Positions 8,389-18,305 of a stretch of 64,000 bases of DNA are shown piece after piece; the first letter of the stretch is position 1, and each line of letters starts with the position of its first letter. The stretch comes from Nitrincola alkalilacustris (GTDB lineage: Bacteria > Pseudomonadota > Gammaproteobacteria > Pseudomonadales > Balneatricaceae), in contig NZ_WBOM01000004.1 of the NCBI RefSeq assembly GCF_008973755.1, positions 186,001-250,000 on the forward strand, in the 5' to 3' direction. The notes under the pieces are model-generated. The model was not told where the DNA came from, made no database searches, and saw only the letters and a program-made list of their open reading frames with translations. Made by a program: the position numbers and the translations under genes.

Positions 8389-8598
8389 ATGACAACAGAA
8401 AAAACCATCGAAGAACTGGAAACTCGCATCGCCTTTCAAGAGGATGCCATCGACAAGATCAGCGATGTCGTGGCACGACAAGAGCGCGAGCTGGAGAAGC
8501 TCTGGCTGATGGTGCAGCATCTGAGCCAGCAACTGAAACAGCTCGACAACGGCGAGATAGACAACGATAGTGAACATCAACCCCCACCTCATTATTGA
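8389..8598 (+). CDS. slyX: SlyX-family protein
   Basis: A 69-residue protein that is almost entirely one coiled coil: TIEELETRIAFQEDAIDKIS then QERELEKLWLMVQHLSQQLK, ending in the typical SlyX tail QPPPHY. SlyX is widespread in Proteobacteria and its function is not settled. The ATG at 8389 is preceded by GGGGCAG. Its stop lies 23 bases before the plsB start, so the two probably share a transcript. Length and tail match the family. Confidence 0.9.
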   Translation: MTTEKTIEELETRIAFQEDAIDKISDVVARQERELEKLWLMVQHLSQQLKQLDNGEIDNDSEHQPPPHY

Positions 8599-8621
8599 TC
8601 AGGCTTCGTATAAGGAATCCT

Positions 8622-10886
8622 ATGGGCCCCTACGCACTTATTCTGCGCTTACTGACCCGTGTCCACTTCAGCGGCAACCTGGTGCAGGACACACAGGATA
8701 CCGTCTATGTCATGGAGCGACCCTACCGAAGCCACCGCACCTTGCTTCGCATCGGGCTCAGAGAGCGCAAGCTTGACTGTGATCCTGACCGGATCATCAG
8801 CCTGGACAGCGCGAATCAGGAGAACATCCAGAGACAGGTAGAAACGCTTGTAGCCCACCAGCGCAATCATCCGGATAAAGTCATTGCCCTGCAGCCAGTG
8901 ATGCTTTTCCATGGCCACCTGCCGAGTCAGGAGAAGGGTTTTTTCAAGACTCTGTTTGCCGAGTCATGGGATGGCAGCGGTCGTATCAACCGCGCGCTGC
9001 AGATTCTGTTCAATGGTCGTGAGACACTGCTGCGAGCTGATCCACCGCTCCTGCTGACTGACCTGTACAAGCCTGATCTGAGTGATCAGGAAATTGCCCG
9101 CCGCGCCATCTGGGTACTGCGCAACCATTTTCACCGTGGCCGTATGGCCATTATCGGACCCGACCTGTCACATCGACGCACGCTGATCTCACAGATAGTC
9201 AAGTCAACCGACGTGCAGGAGGCGCTGGAAGAGGAATCAAAAAAGAGTAAGCGCTCGGCACTCGTGCTCGAGCGTGAGGTGCACCATAATCTGGAAGAGA
9301 TCGTGGCCGATTTCAGCCCCATCACCGCCCGAATTCTGAACCGCATGATCACCTTCATGATGAACAGGTTGTATCAGAAGGTACACCTTAACGGGCTGGA
9401 TCAGGTACAGCAGTTAGCGCTCACCCATACACTGGTCTATCTGCCCTGCCATCGCAGCCATATGGACTATATCCTGATCTCCTGGGCACTCTATCGGCAT
9501 GGTCTGATGGTGCCGCATGTGGTTTCGGGTAACAATCTCAATATCCCGGTGATAGGCCCATTGCTCAAGCGTGGTGGAGCCATCTTCATGCGCCGTCAGT
9601 TCAAAGGCGACAAGCTCTATCAAACGTTGTTCCGGCGTTACATGACGCTGATGCAGCACCGTGGCCATAGCCTGGAGTACTTCATTGAAGCGGGACGCAG
9701 CCGCAGCGGGCGCCTGCTGACGCCCAAGACCGGTCTACTCGGCATGACTACCGAAGCCTGGCATCAGGACCCTTCACGCCCTGTTGCACTGATCCCCATC
9801 TGGATCGGCTATGACAGGGTCGCTGAAAGCAGAACCTACCAGCACGAACTGTCGGGAGCCGGCAAAAGCCAGGAAAGCCTGCTGGACACCTTGAGCGCGG
9901 CCCGGATCCTGCTGCAGCAGCATGGTGAGGTTACGCTCAGCTTTGGTGAGCCGATAAAACTGGAACAGACGGATGCACAGCTGCAGAAAGAGAGCATTCT
10001 GCAGCTGGGACAAAAAGTACTGGAGCATATCAATGCCGCTGCCAAACCCACCCAGATGAGTCTGCTCGCCTCTATTCTGCTGAGCAGTCCCGATCTCATG
10101 CTCTCGCGCCAGGTATTGGAAAAGCGCTGCACGCAACTGATATTTGTGTTGCCACCAGAAGCCGCTGGCTCCATAACCCTCAGCGAGCCGGTGTCACACT
10201 GGATAGATGCAGCCCGCAAGCGGCAACAGATCTCAATTGAAGGCGATCAGGTCTGGTGTACACCGGAACAGGCCGCCGAGCTGATTTTTTTCCGCAATAA
10301 CCTGCTGCATCTGTTGATGCTGCCGGGTCTCATGCTATTGCTGTCGCGCCGCCTGCCACAACCTGGCAGCAGCACCATCACACGCCTGATCAAGGGTATT
10401 CACCCCTTCCTCGGTGCAGAGCTGACGATTGGCAGCAATGACAGGATACTGAGTCAGCAGATTACGCAGACACGCCAGATACTGATCGAACAAGGCTTGC
10501 TGCAGAAGCAGGAGCAACTGCTGATTGAGCAGAACCGCCCCCTGGCACAGCATCTGATCCGACTGGTTGAGCCACTGCTGTTGCGCCAGTTCATGATAGT
10601 CTGCGTGCTGGAGCAGCAACCCCGAATCAGTATCGATACGCTGATTGATGTCACCCGCGATCTGGCAACCAGAGTTCATCGTAAATATGGCTATGATGCA
10701 CCTGAGTATGCCGAGCGCAGATTGATGGAGGGGCTGGTGGAGCAGTTGCTGAGCAGCCGTTTACTGGAGGGTGAGCGAGATTGCCTGTGGCCAGCGCGCA
10801 GCCTGACACCGATTATGAGGCTGGGTGAGAAGATCTTGCCGCAATCTCTGACGCGATTGATTCAGCAAAGCCTGAACGCACCCTGA
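8622..10886 (+). CDS. plsB: Glycerol-3-phosphate 1-O-acyltransferase
   Basis: PlsB is an inner-membrane-associated enzyme that acylates sn-glycerol 3-phosphate at position 1, the first step of phospholipid synthesis. Acyltransferase motif I, HRSHMD, is at residues 277-282. It is followed by GGAIFMRRQF (motif II) and FIEAGRSRSGRLL (motif III; Ala where many homologues have Gly). An ATG at 8622 with AAGGA five bases upstream gives 754 residues and is preferred over a TTG at 8595 that overlaps slyX. This is slightly short for the family (about 800). It lies directly behind slyX. No frameshift is seen. Confidence 0.95.
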   Translation: MGPYALILRLLTRVHFSGNLVQDTQDTVYVMERPYRSHRTLLRIGLRERKLDCDPDRIISLDSANQENIQRQVETLVAHQRNHPDKVIALQPVMLFHGHLPSQEKGFFKTLFAESWDGSGRINRALQILFNGRETLLRADPPLLLTDLYKPDLSDQEIARRAIWVLRNHFHRGRMAIIGPDLSHRRTLISQIVKSTDVQEALEEESKKSKRSALVLEREVHHNLEEIVADFSPITARILNRMITFMMNRLYQKVHLNGLDQVQQLALTHTLVYLPCHRSHMDYILISWALYRHGLMVPHVVSGNNLNIPVIGPLLKRGGAIFMRRQFKGDKLYQTLFRRYMTLMQHRGHSLEYFIEAGRSRSGRLLTPKTGLLGMTTEAWHQDPSRPVALIPIWIGYDRVAESRTYQHELSGAGKSQESLLDTLSAARILLQQHGEVTLSFGEPIKLEQTDAQLQKESILQLGQKVLEHINAAAKPTQMSLLASILLSSPDLMLSRQVLEKRCTQLIFVLPPEAAGSITLSEPVSHWIDAARKRQQISIEGDQVWCTPEQAAELIFFRNNLLHLLMLPGLMLLLSRRLPQPGSSTITRLIKGIHPFLGAELTIGSNDRILSQQITQTRQILIEQGLLQKQEQLLIEQNRPLAQHLIRLVEPLLLRQFMIVCVLEQQPRISIDTLIDVTRDLATRVHRKYGYDAPEYAERRLMEGLVEQLLSSRLLEGERDCLWPARSLTPIMRLGEKILPQSLTRLIQQSLNAP

Positions 10887-10955
10887 TTCTGCCTGAGCAA
10901 ACCGAGTGCATGAAGCTGGAAGCCTGAAACTGTATGCCTGAAGCCAGGTGCCCGA

Positions 10956-11807
10956 TCAGTTTCCTGCATCCATTTTGCGCAGCGCATAGATATCATAGCG
11001 ACAGGACTTGCCCGGCATCTGGTGCGAGGGTGCCCTCCCCTTGATCACAGGTGCCTTTCTCGGCCGTTTGACTACAACACGACAGCGCGCCGTTTCCAGT
11101 GCTGCCGCCAGCAGCTCAGTGGCGTCATCATCCGCACCGATGATATCGCGAAACAGCAGCATCTCCTTTTTCACCTGTGCAGACTTATCTGTATGCGGAA
11201 ACATCGGATCGACATAAACGACATCCGGCCGCTGCTCATCGGCACAATCTGCCAGCCACTGCCTGCCATCGGCATGATGCAGATCGATGCGTGACAGAAT
11301 AGGCAACAGCTCCTCGGCAGAACAAGCGCGCGCCAGTGCGTCACGCAGCAATGCATGCACCACACCTGAGCGCTCCACCAGACTCACCCGGCAACCAAGC
11401 GTTGCCAGTACAAAGCCATCCCGCCCAAGACCTGCCGTGACATCTGCAATACTGGGCAAGATACCGGATTTAAGGCCGCAGGCTTTGGCTATCAACTGAC
11501 CCTTGCCACCACCGAACATGCGCCGATGCGCGACTGCTCCGGATACGAAATCAGCCATCACCGGTCCAGGCCGCTTACGCCCTGTCTGCTGCAGCGCGAG
11601 CCCCTGCTGTGACAGAATCAACAGCGTGCTCCACGCCTTGTCATCATCCGGATCTGCCTCACTCAGCAACACCAGCTCCAGCTCCGTAGCCAGCATCTGT
11701 GCCTGAGGCATGAGCGCCTCATCTGCGCACCACAGAGCCACCTGCTTAAGCATCATGGATTCAGGCAAAGTGGATTCAGAGGATTCCAGGGAGGAGTCGT
11801 TGCTCAT
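10956..11807 (-). CDS. rsmJ: 16S rRNA (guanine1516-N2)-methyltransferase
   Basis: RsmJ uses S-adenosylmethionine to methylate G1516 of 16S rRNA. The protein has 283 residues. The SAM-binding motif IADVTAGLGRDGFVLATLG lies at about 138-156 and the catalytic-type motif VYVDPMFPH at about 217-225. RRMFGGGKGQLIAKACGLK upstream of motif I is typical of the YhiQ/RsmJ family. An N-terminal extension of about 60 residues rich in Ser and Glu precedes the core. It starts three bases after the uppP stop, making it the last gene of tsaB-uppP-rsmJ. Confidence 0.9.
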   Translation of the reverse strand: MSNDSSLESSESTLPESMMLKQVALWCADEALMPQAQMLATELELVLLSEADPDDDKAWSTLLILSQQGLALQQTGRKRPGPVMADFVSGAVAHRRMFGGGKGQLIAKACGLKSGILPSIADVTAGLGRDGFVLATLGCRVSLVERSGVVHALLRDALARACSAEELLPILSRIDLHHADGRQWLADCADEQRPDVVYVDPMFPHTDKSAQVKKEMLLFRDIIGADDDATELLAAALETARCRVVVKRPRKAPVIKGRAPSHQMPGKSCRYDIYALRKMDAGN

Positions 11808-11810
11808 GGT

Positions 11811-12626
11811 TCAACCCGGCATGGAGAAAAATATAAACAGTAACAAGGCACCCAGCAGCAGGCGATAGATAACAAAAGGCATCATGCCGATCTGAGCAAT
11901 CCACTTGAGAAACAGATGAATACAGGTCCAGGCACTGATACCCGCAATCACAGCCCCTACCAGCAACATCTCCCAGGGAAGTATTGTGCCACCTGTCGCC
12001 ACCTTGGCAGCCATCATGATACACGCACCCAGCGTGACCGGGATCGAGAGCAGAAACGAGAAACGTGCGGCCGACTGGCGATCAAAGCCCAGCATCAGCG
12101 CTGCCGTGATTGTGGCACCGGAGCGTGACGTTCCCGGTATCAATGATACCGCCTGCGCCATGCCGATCCAGATCGCATCTTTGAGATTCAGTGACCCCAG
12201 GGTGCGCTCTTCGCGACGATAGATATCAGCAACGCCCATCAGTGCACCGAATACCAGCGTAGTGGCAGCAATCACCAGAATGGAGCGGCCATAGGTTTCA
12301 ATCAGTCCAATAAACAACGCACCAGCGATTACAGCCGGTAACGTACCGAGTATCACCAACCAGCTCAGCATCGCCTCAGCACTGCGTTCACCCTGAAATG
12401 AGCGACACCAGGCACCAAACATTGATCTCAGATCGGAGCGGAAATAGATCACCACCGCGCACAGTGTACCCAGATGAACCCCGACATCGAACGATAGCCC
12501 CTGATCCTCCCAGTCCAGCAACTGTGCGGGCAGAATCAGATGCGCAGAGCTGGATATGGGCAGAAATTCAGACAGCCCCTGAATCAGGGCCAGTACAACC
12601 GCCTGCACCCACTCGCTTATACTCAC
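11811..12626 (-). CDS. uppP: Undecaprenyl-diphosphatase
   Basis: UppP (BacA) dephosphorylates undecaprenyl pyrophosphate and so recycles the lipid carrier for peptidoglycan; overproduction confers bacitracin resistance in known cases. This 271-residue integral membrane protein has about eight hydrophobic segments. Both signature motifs are present: ALIQGLSEFLPISSSAHLIL at about 13-32 and IPGTSRSGATITAALMLGF at about 162-180, containing the catalytic Glu, Ser and Arg residues. The ATG overlaps the tsaB stop by four bases, so translation is coupled. Length is normal. Confidence 0.95.
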   Translation of the reverse strand: MSISEWVQAVVLALIQGLSEFLPISSSAHLILPAQLLDWEDQGLSFDVGVHLGTLCAVVIYFRSDLRSMFGAWCRSFQGERSAEAMLSWLVILGTLPAVIAGALFIGLIETYGRSILVIAATTLVFGALMGVADIYRREERTLGSLNLKDAIWIGMAQAVSLIPGTSRSGATITAALMLGFDRQSAARFSFLLSIPVTLGACIMMAAKVATGGTILPWEMLLVGAVIAGISAWTCIHLFLKWIAQIGMMPFVIYRLLLGALLLFIFFSMPG

Positions 12627-13345
12627 TGCTGATCCTTTTTCTTCCAGGCAACTTCGTCGCGTAGATAAACCGGTGTGGCATCGTCTGCCTGAATCAACTG
12701 TCCGTTGGCAAAAGCACGCTCAGCCAGTTTCAGCATTGCGCCCGCCCGCGGATAGAGATCCAGATCGGGATTGTTCACCTGATCCCTGATATCTGACGTC
12801 ATCTGATCCAGATAGCGCCAGCCACTGCCGATCGCCACCCAGCTTGTCATATCCGCTGGTAATATCAGTGCCTGAGGGCTGGACACCTGCTCCGGCAGGC
12901 GCTCGGTGACTGCACAATCGTCATCGACCTGCACAGCACTCCAGTAAATTTCATTCATGCGCGCATCCAGGGCGGCAACGAACATTCTCTCTGTAGAGCG
13001 ACTCTCTGTAGAAGAGCAGTCAGCAGCACGGCTGGCGGCATCCACCGCCATCGCCTGCAGGGTGGAAACCGGAATAAGCGGAATATCAACCGCCAGCGCC
13101 AGCCCCTGTGCTGCACCGGTCGCGATACGGATACCAGCAAAAGAACCCGGACCACGACCAAAAGCGATCGCATCCAACTGACCAAAGCCCAGGCCTGCGT
13201 CTGACATGATCGCCTCAACCATCGGCAACAGAAGATGGGTGTGCCGACGAGGCGCTATACGAAAATCCTCTTGCACCTCACCATCCACCAGCAGTGCAAC
13301 CGAGCAGGCATCAGTGGAGGTATCAAGCGCTAGAATACGGGTCAT
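12623..13345 (-). CDS. tsaB: tRNA t6A biosynthesis protein TsaB
   Basis: TsaB is the non-catalytic ASKHA-fold partner of TsaD in making N6-threonylcarbamoyl-adenosine at position 37 of ANN-decoding tRNAs. The 240-residue sequence begins MTRILALDTSTDACSVALLV. It has the family motifs HTHLLLPMVEAIM, GRGPGSFAGIRIATGAAQGL (about 66-85) and PVSTLQAMA. Length is normal. It is the first gene of a minus-strand operon with uppP (ATGA overlap) and rsmJ, mixing tRNA modification, cell-wall lipid recycling and rRNA methylation. Confidence 0.95.
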   Translation of the reverse strand: MTRILALDTSTDACSVALLVDGEVQEDFRIAPRRHTHLLLPMVEAIMSDAGLGFGQLDAIAFGRGPGSFAGIRIATGAAQGLALAVDIPLIPVSTLQAMAVDAASRAADCSSTESRSTERMFVAALDARMNEIYWSAVQVDDDCAVTERLPEQVSSPQALILPADMTSWVAIGSGWRYLDQMTSDIRDQVNNPDLDLYPRAGAMLKLAERAFANGQLIQADDATPVYLRDEVAWKKKDQQ

Positions 13346-13426
13346 GACTTATTTCCGAGATTGAACAGGCAGCGCGCATTCTATCCGCTGATTTCGTTGA
13401 ATGCACACCTGCGGTCTAAAAATATC

Positions 13427-14050
13427 CTAAAGCAGCTTCTCTCCCCAGCGAGGCAGCAGTGTCTGCTCAAAGCCCAGCTGTGACAAAATCCGGGCAACAA
13501 TGAAGTCGATCATATCCTCGATACTCTGCGGACGATGATAGAAACCCGGGCTGGCGGGGATAATGACAACACCCATGCGCGTGAGTTTCAGCATATTTTC
13601 AAGATGCAGCTCTGAATAGGGCGCTTCACGTGGCACCATGATCAGCTGGCGACGCTCTTTCAATGCCACATCCGCCGCACGTTCGATCAGATTATTACTG
13701 GCACCCGTTGCCACCGCCGACAGGGTACCGGTGCTGCAGGGGCAGATCACCATGGACGAAGGCGCGCCGGAGCCTGAGGCCACCGGCGCCATCCACTGCT
13801 CACGACCAAAGACACGGATCTGATCCGGCCTGGCCGCAAAGTGCTGGGTCAGGAACTCGGTCTGTTTCTCTGGCGTACCCGGCAGCGCCAGATCTGTTTC
13901 CGTGGCAATAACCACCTGAGCGGCTTTGGACACCATCAGCAACACCTGGCAGTTCAGTTGCAGCAGACACTCCATCAGGCGCAAACCATATTGCGCACCG
14001 GATGCGCCCGTCAGTGCCAGAGTGATCCGACGATCAAATGGCTCGCTCAT
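13427..14050 (-). CDS. ubiX: Flavin prenyltransferase UbiX
   Basis: UbiX joins dimethylallyl phosphate to FMN to make prenylated FMN, the cofactor of the UbiD decarboxylase in ubiquinone synthesis. The start at 14050 gives 207 residues beginning [20 protein letters not shown] and overlaps the mpl stop by four bases (ATGA); an in-frame start ten codons upstream is less likely. Flavin-binding features are [30 protein letters not shown] and [18 protein letters not shown]. The C terminus [19 protein letters not shown] is typical. It is the second gene of mpl-ubiX. Confidence 0.95.
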   Translation of the reverse strand: MSEPFDRRITLALTGASGAQYGLRLMECLLQLNCQVLLMVSKAAQVVIATETDLALPGTPEKQTEFLTQHFAARPDQIRVFGREQWMAPVASGSGAPSSMVICPCSTGTLSAVATGASNNLIERAADVALKERRQLIMVPREAPYSELHLENMLKLTRMGVVIIPASPGFYHRPQSIEDMIDFIVARILSQLGFEQTLLPRWGEKLL

Positions 14051-15435
14051 GATGTCACCCCCTGCTCTGCCTGCTGCCACTGAGTCATCGCCTGCAGTAA
14101 CTGCTGATGAAGTCCACCGAAACTACCGTTGGACATGATCACGATATGCGATCCCGGAGTGGCATCCTGGCGCAACTGCTCAATGATCTGCGTTGTCGAG
14201 GCATAAACACCTGCCGGTACCGGGCTATCCGACAACAAAGAATCGAGCGACCAATCAATCCCCTGCGGCTGATACCATAACACCTGATCCGCATCCTTCG
14301 TCACCGGCATCAGCTTATCCCGGTGCGCACCAAGGCGCATGGTGTTGGAGCGTGGTTCTATCACCGCGAGTAAACGCTCATTGCCGATCTGCGCACGAAT
14401 ACCCGCCAGCGTGGTGGCAATTGCCGTCGGGTGGTGGGCGAAGTCGTCATACACGCGCACACCCGCCACCTCGCCAATCAGCTCCATGCGTCGTTTAACA
14501 CCGGCAAAGCGACTCAATGCCTGTATCGCCACCTGGGGCTGCACCCCGACATGCCGTGCCGCCACCAGCGCATTCAGTGCATTGCTGACATTGTGCCGCC
14601 CGGTCAGTCCCCAGTTCACCTGCCCCTGAACGTCACCCTTGTGCAATACATCGAACCGGCTGCCATCGGCACTGAGCAGCCTGACAGACCACTCGGCCTC
14701 GCTCTCTACACCAGTTGTGACCTGTTCACTCCAGCAACCCAACCCGATCACCTGCTGCAGCGCGACATCAGACGCAGGATAGATCACCTGACCAGAGGCT
14801 GGAACAATCCTCAACAGATGGTGAAACTGGCGTTGAATCGCTGCCAGATCAGGAAAGATATCCGCATGATCATACTCAAGATTATTCATGATCACTGTTC
14901 TGGGCGCATAGTGAACAAACTTGGAGCGCTTATCGAAAAAAGCGGTGTCGTACTCATCCGCCTCAATCACGAAAAAGGGGGTGTCACCAATCCGGGCAGA
15001 AGCATCAAACCCCTGAGGTACTCCTCCGATCAGAAACCCGGGGGCCATCCCCGCATCGTCCAGAATGCTCGCCAGCATCGTCGCCGTGGTCGTTTTGCCA
15101 TGCGTGCCAGACACCGCCAGCACCCAACGATCCTTCAACAGATGATCATGCAGCCACTGCGGACCCGACATATAGGGCAAGCCATGATCCAGCATATATT
15201 CAACGCAGGGATTACCACGAGACATCGCATTACCGACAATCACACAATCAGGAGCAGGCTGCAGTTGATCCGGATCATACCCCTCGATCAGACTGATCCC
15301 CTGTTGTTCCAGTTGCGTGCTCATCGGCGGGTAGACATTGCTGTCTGACCCTGTGACCCGATGCCCCAGCTGCCTTGCCAGAATCGCCAGCGACCCCATA
15401 AAGGTCCCGCAAATGCCCAGAATATGAATATGCAC
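14047..15435 (-). CDS. mpl: UDP-N-acetylmuramate:L-Ala-gamma-D-Glu-meso-DAP ligase
   Basis: Mpl attaches recycled murein tripeptide to UDP-MurNAc, saving new synthesis of peptidoglycan precursors. The Mur-ligase layout is complete: N-terminal Rossmann part [19 protein letters not shown] loop [15 protein letters not shown], central [16 protein letters not shown] and C-terminal substrate domain [15 protein letters not shown] and [11 protein letters not shown] choose the GTG at 15435, with GGGGA just upstream, because it gives (M)[11 protein letters not shown] as in known Mpl proteins (462 residues). A TTG at 15453 would add six residues. The stop overlaps ubiX. Confidence 0.93.
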   Translation of the reverse strand: MHIHILGICGTFMGSLAILARQLGHRVTGSDSNVYPPMSTQLEQQGISLIEGYDPDQLQPAPDCVIVGNAMSRGNPCVEYMLDHGLPYMSGPQWLHDHLLKDRWVLAVSGTHGKTTTATMLASILDDAGMAPGFLIGGVPQGFDASARIGDTPFFVIEADEYDTAFFDKRSKFVHYAPRTVIMNNLEYDHADIFPDLAAIQRQFHHLLRIVPASGQVIYPASDVALQQVIGLGCWSEQVTTGVESEAEWSVRLLSADGSRFDVLHKGDVQGQVNWGLTGRHNVSNALNALVAARHVGVQPQVAIQALSRFAGVKRRMELIGEVAGVRVYDDFAHHPTAIATTLAGIRAQIGNERLLAVIEPRSNTMRLGAHRDKLMPVTKDADQVLWYQPQGIDWSLDSLLSDSPVPAGVYASTTQIIEQLRQDATPGSHIVIMSNGSFGGLHQQLLQAMTQWQQAEQGVTS

Positions 15436-15659
15436 TACACTGTCCCCGATCAATTTACCTCAGGCCGGTTACCAAACCTCAACCGGACCGTTTAATCGCA
15501 GAATAATATCAGCTTTGCTCTTTCCAGGCGGTTTTTTACACCACTTTTCATGCAATTTTGCTCTCGGTCACGTAAAATACCGCCTGATTGGACCTCAACC
15601 GCCAAGACAGTAATACATAGCCCAAGATATCAACCAACTCCCCGGGAAAACGCAGACCC

Positions 15660-16634
15660 ATGCAACTGCTGAACAGCTTTCTGAAACATCACCAGACCGA
15701 CCCTGAACTTGTTGAACTGATCGATACGCTGATGATCGCGTGCAAGGAGATCGCCCTGCAGCTGCGCGAAGGCGAACTTTCCGGCGTGCTCGGCGTCACT
15801 GACAACACCAATATTCAGGGCGAGACACAGAAAAAGCTGGACGTTATTGCCAATGAGGTGCTGAAAAAAGTACTGCTACTCAATCCACTGGTTCGCGGCA
15901 TCGCTTCAGAGGAAGAGGATGACCCCGTTTTCAGTGAGCATAAAGAAGGGCGCTTTCTGGTCACCTTCGATCCGCTGGATGGTTCATCCAACATCGATAT
16001 CAACGTGTCGGTTGGCACCATCTTCTCGATTCTCGAAGCTCCGCGCGGCGCAGAGGAGAACAGCGTCGAACTGTTCCTGCAGAATGGCTGCAACCAGGTC
16101 GCTGCCGGCTATGTGCTGTATGGCCCCTCTGCCGTACTGGCTCTGACTACTGGCGATGGCGTGAACATGTTCACCCTGGCACATACCGGAGACTTCCTGC
16201 TGACCCATGAGGACGTGACCATCCCTGTGAGCACAGGCGAATTTGCGATTAACATGTCCAACTATCGTTTCTGGGAAGAACCGATGCGTCAGTATATTGA
16301 TGACCTGATAGCTGGCAACGAGGGCCCGCGTGAAAAAAACTACAATATGCGCTGGATCGCATCGATGGTTGCTGAAGTGCACCGAATTCTGACACGTGGC
16401 GGCCTCTTCACCTATCCCTGGGATGCCCGCGAACCTGCAAAGCCTGGCAAACTGCGTCTGATGTATGAAGGCAATCCGATGAGCATGCTGATCGAGCAGG
16501 CCGGTGGTCTGTCGAGCACCTGCTACAGCCGCATCATGGAGGTGGAGCCGGATCATATCCATCAGCGCGTCTCCATCGCACTGGGCTCTCGCGAAGAGGT
16601 TGAGACGCTGATCAAGTATCACGAGAAGAAGTGA
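15660..16634 (+). CDS. fbp: Class I fructose-1,6-bisphosphatase
   Basis: Fbp hydrolyses fructose 1,6-bisphosphate to fructose 6-phosphate in gluconeogenesis. The 324-residue protein shows metal-site Glu in [12 protein letters not shown] (about 80-91), the signature [20 protein letters not shown] (about 101-120), and the substrate-binding [20 protein letters not shown] and [20 protein letters not shown]. Length is normal for class I enzymes. It precedes ppa with a 100-base gap containing a perfect TATAAT, so ppa probably has its own promoter. The 224 bases upstream of fbp (between mpl and fbp) hold no gene. Confidence 0.96.
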   Translation: MQLLNSFLKHHQTDPELVELIDTLMIACKEIALQLREGELSGVLGVTDNTNIQGETQKKLDVIANEVLKKVLLLNPLVRGIASEEEDDPVFSEHKEGRFLVTFDPLDGSSNIDINVSVGTIFSILEAPRGAEENSVELFLQNGCNQVAAGYVLYGPSAVLALTTGDGVNMFTLAHTGDFLLTHEDVTIPVSTGEFAINMSNYRFWEEPMRQYIDDLIAGNEGPREKNYNMRWIASMVAEVHRILTRGGLFTYPWDAREPAKPGKLRLMYEGNPMSMLIEQAGGLSSTCYSRIMEVEPDHIHQRVSIALGSREEVETLIKYHEKK

Positions 16635-16674
16635 TTCAGCGTTAAGTCTTATTCTGGTCAGGCAGGACAGGCCT

Positions 16675-16680
16675 TATAAT
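16675..16680 (+). promoter_or_regulatory. Probable -10 box of the ppa promoter
   Basis: A perfect TATAAT lies 54 bases before the ppa ATG. The -35 region, 17-18 bases upstream, is poor (ATTCTG or TTCTGG). The box falls in the loop of a GGCAGGA/TCCTGCC inverted repeat (16661-16667 and 16680-16686) that might instead end fbp transcripts. Confidence 0.4.
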
Positions 16681-16734
16681 CCTGCCAGACATGATTCTTA
16701 TATACCGACTTTTAACTTGAACAGGAACTCAAAC

Positions 16735-17274
16735 ATGAGCTTTGCAAACGTACCTTCCGGCAAAGAGTTGCCGAACGACATCTATGTTGTGATCGAAATC
16801 CCAGCCGAAAGCTCACCGGTTAAATATGAGATCGACAAGGACAGCGATGCCGTTTTTGTTGACCGCTTCATGGCAGCGCCCATGTTCTATCCTGCCAACT
16901 ACGGCTACATCAACCACACGCTGGCTGATGATGGCGATGCTCTGGATGTACTGGTCATCACCCCCTATCCTGTAGTGGTTGGTTCCGTGATCCGCTGCCG
17001 TCCTGTCGGCATTCTGAACATGACTGATGAAGCTGGCGAAGATGCCAAGCTGGTTGCTGTTCCTCACCAGAAGCTGACTCAGGCCTATAACGACATTCAT
17101 GACATTGATGATCTGCCACAACTGACTAAAGATCGCATTGCCCACTTCTTCGAGAACTACAAGAAGCTGGAAAAAGGCAAGTGGGTCAAGGTTGAGGGCT
17201 GGTCTGACGCACAGGCAGCTCGTGATGCAATCATGCAGTCTGTTGCTGCTTACGAGGCTGCAGCCAAAGGCTGA
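16735..17274 (+). CDS. ppa: Inorganic pyrophosphatase (family I)
   Basis: Ppa hydrolyses pyrophosphate to phosphate and drives biosynthetic reactions. The 179-residue protein starts [20 protein letters not shown] at the ATG with AGGA nearby; an upstream TTG (16717) would add six residues and is not favoured. Family features: [36 protein letters not shown], the metal-binding signature [10 protein letters not shown] at about 66-75, and [20 protein letters not shown]. Length is standard for the bacterial homohexamer. The next gene (MoxR) starts 185 bases later. Confidence 0.96.
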   Translation: MSFANVPSGKELPNDIYVVIEIPAESSPVKYEIDKDSDAVFVDRFMAAPMFYPANYGYINHTLADDGDALDVLVITPYPVVVGSVIRCRPVGILNMTDEAGEDAKLVAVPHQKLTQAYNDIHDIDDLPQLTKDRIAHFFENYKKLEKGKWVKVEGWSDAQAARDAIMQSVAAYEAAAKG

Positions 17275-17289
17275 TTGGTCTGCTTTACG

Positions 17290-17320
17290 GCGGCCATAGT
17301 GCTTTCACGCGCATGGCCGC
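17290..17320 (+). terminator. Stem-loop after ppa
   Basis: GCGGCCAT at 17290-17297 pairs perfectly with ATGGCCGC at 17313-17320 around a 15-base loop. There is no T tract. A second hairpin, CATAAAGC/GCTTTATG, follows at 17359-17377. Either may end the ppa transcript. Confidence 0.4.
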
Positions 17321-17459
17321 GCGCACTCTTCATACAACCGTTTCCTTAAAGCTCGTTTCATAAAGCCCTGCTTTATGAGCATCTCCTCATCAAGCCCTCT
17401 GACCTTCCACTGCAGATCTGATAAACTTGCCCCTCCTGGATGTTATTTGAGGTTTGCGC

Positions 17460-18305
17460 ATGAAGTTTTCCGGTACCCGTCGTTATGTTGCCACCGACGA
17501 TCTGAGCATGGCCGTGAATGCCGCCATTACGCTGCAACGCCCGCTGCTGGTGAAGGGTGAGCCAGGCACCGGCAAGACCCTGCTGGCCGAAGAGATCGCC
17601 GGCGCGCTGAACAAACCGCTGCTGCGCTGGCATATCAAATCCACCACCAAAGCCCAGCAAGGACTGTATGAATATGATGCCGTATCGCGACTGCGCGACT
17701 CTCAGCTTGGTGATGAGCGGGTACACGACATCAACAACTATATTCGCAAGGGTGTGTTGTGGCAGGCATTTGAAGCGGAGCAACAGCCCGTCCTGCTGAT
17801 CGACGAAATAGACAAAGCCGATATCGAATTCCCCAACGATCTTCTGCACGAACTCGACAAGATGGAGTTCGCCGTTTACGAAACCGGCGAAGTGGTATCC
17901 GCCAGAAATCGTCCGATCATTATCATCACCAGCAACAACGAGAAAGAGCTGCCGGATCCCTTCCTGCGCCGCTGTTTCTTCCACTACATCAGCTTCCCGG
18001 ATCGCGACACGCTGAAGCAGATCATTCAGGTTCATTTCCCGGATATCGAAAGCAAACTGGTCCGTGAGGCGCTTGAGGTCTTTTTCCGCCTGCGCGAAAT
18101 CAATCAGTTGAAGAAAAAGCCTTCCACCTCTGAACTGATCGACTGGCTCAAACTGATTCTGGCTGATCAGATTCCAGCAGATGTGCTGGCCAGCACCGAT
18201 GCCGCATCAGCCATGCCACCACTCTATGGCGCTCTGCTGAAGAATGAACAGGATGTGCATATGCTGCAGCGCCTGGCCTTTCTGGCACGTCGTGAGGCGC
18301 GCTGA
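17460..18305 (+). CDS. MoxR-family AAA+ ATPase
   Basis: A 281-residue AAA+ ATPase starting MKFSGTRRYVATDDLSMAVN at the ATG. Walker A is GEPGTGKTLLAEE (about 33-45), Walker B VLLIDEIDKADIEF (about 110-123), sensor 1 IIIITSNNEKELPDPFLRRC. MoxR proteins act as chaperones that insert metal cofactors or assemble complexes, usually with a VWA-domain partner. Exactly such a partner follows, with a TGATG stop/start overlap. The substrate complex is not encoded nearby, so the target is unknown. Confidence 0.9.
   Translation: MKFSGTRRYVATDDLSMAVNAAITLQRPLLVKGEPGTGKTLLAEEIAGALNKPLLRWHIKSTTKAQQGLYEYDAVSRLRDSQLGDERVHDINNYIRKGVLWQAFEAEQQPVLLIDEIDKADIEFPNDLLHELDKMEFAVYETGEVVSARNRPIIIITSNNEKELPDPFLRRCFFHYISFPDRDTLKQIIQVHFPDIESKLVREALEVFFRLREINQLKKKPSTSELIDWLKLILADQIPADVLASTDAASAMPPLYGALLKNEQDVHMLQRLAFLARREAR

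Noticed and set aside
14431-15348. 305-residue open frame antisense to mpl
   Set aside because: Shadow of mpl: Arg/His-rich composition, no recognisable motif, and mpl itself shows every Mur-ligase motif.
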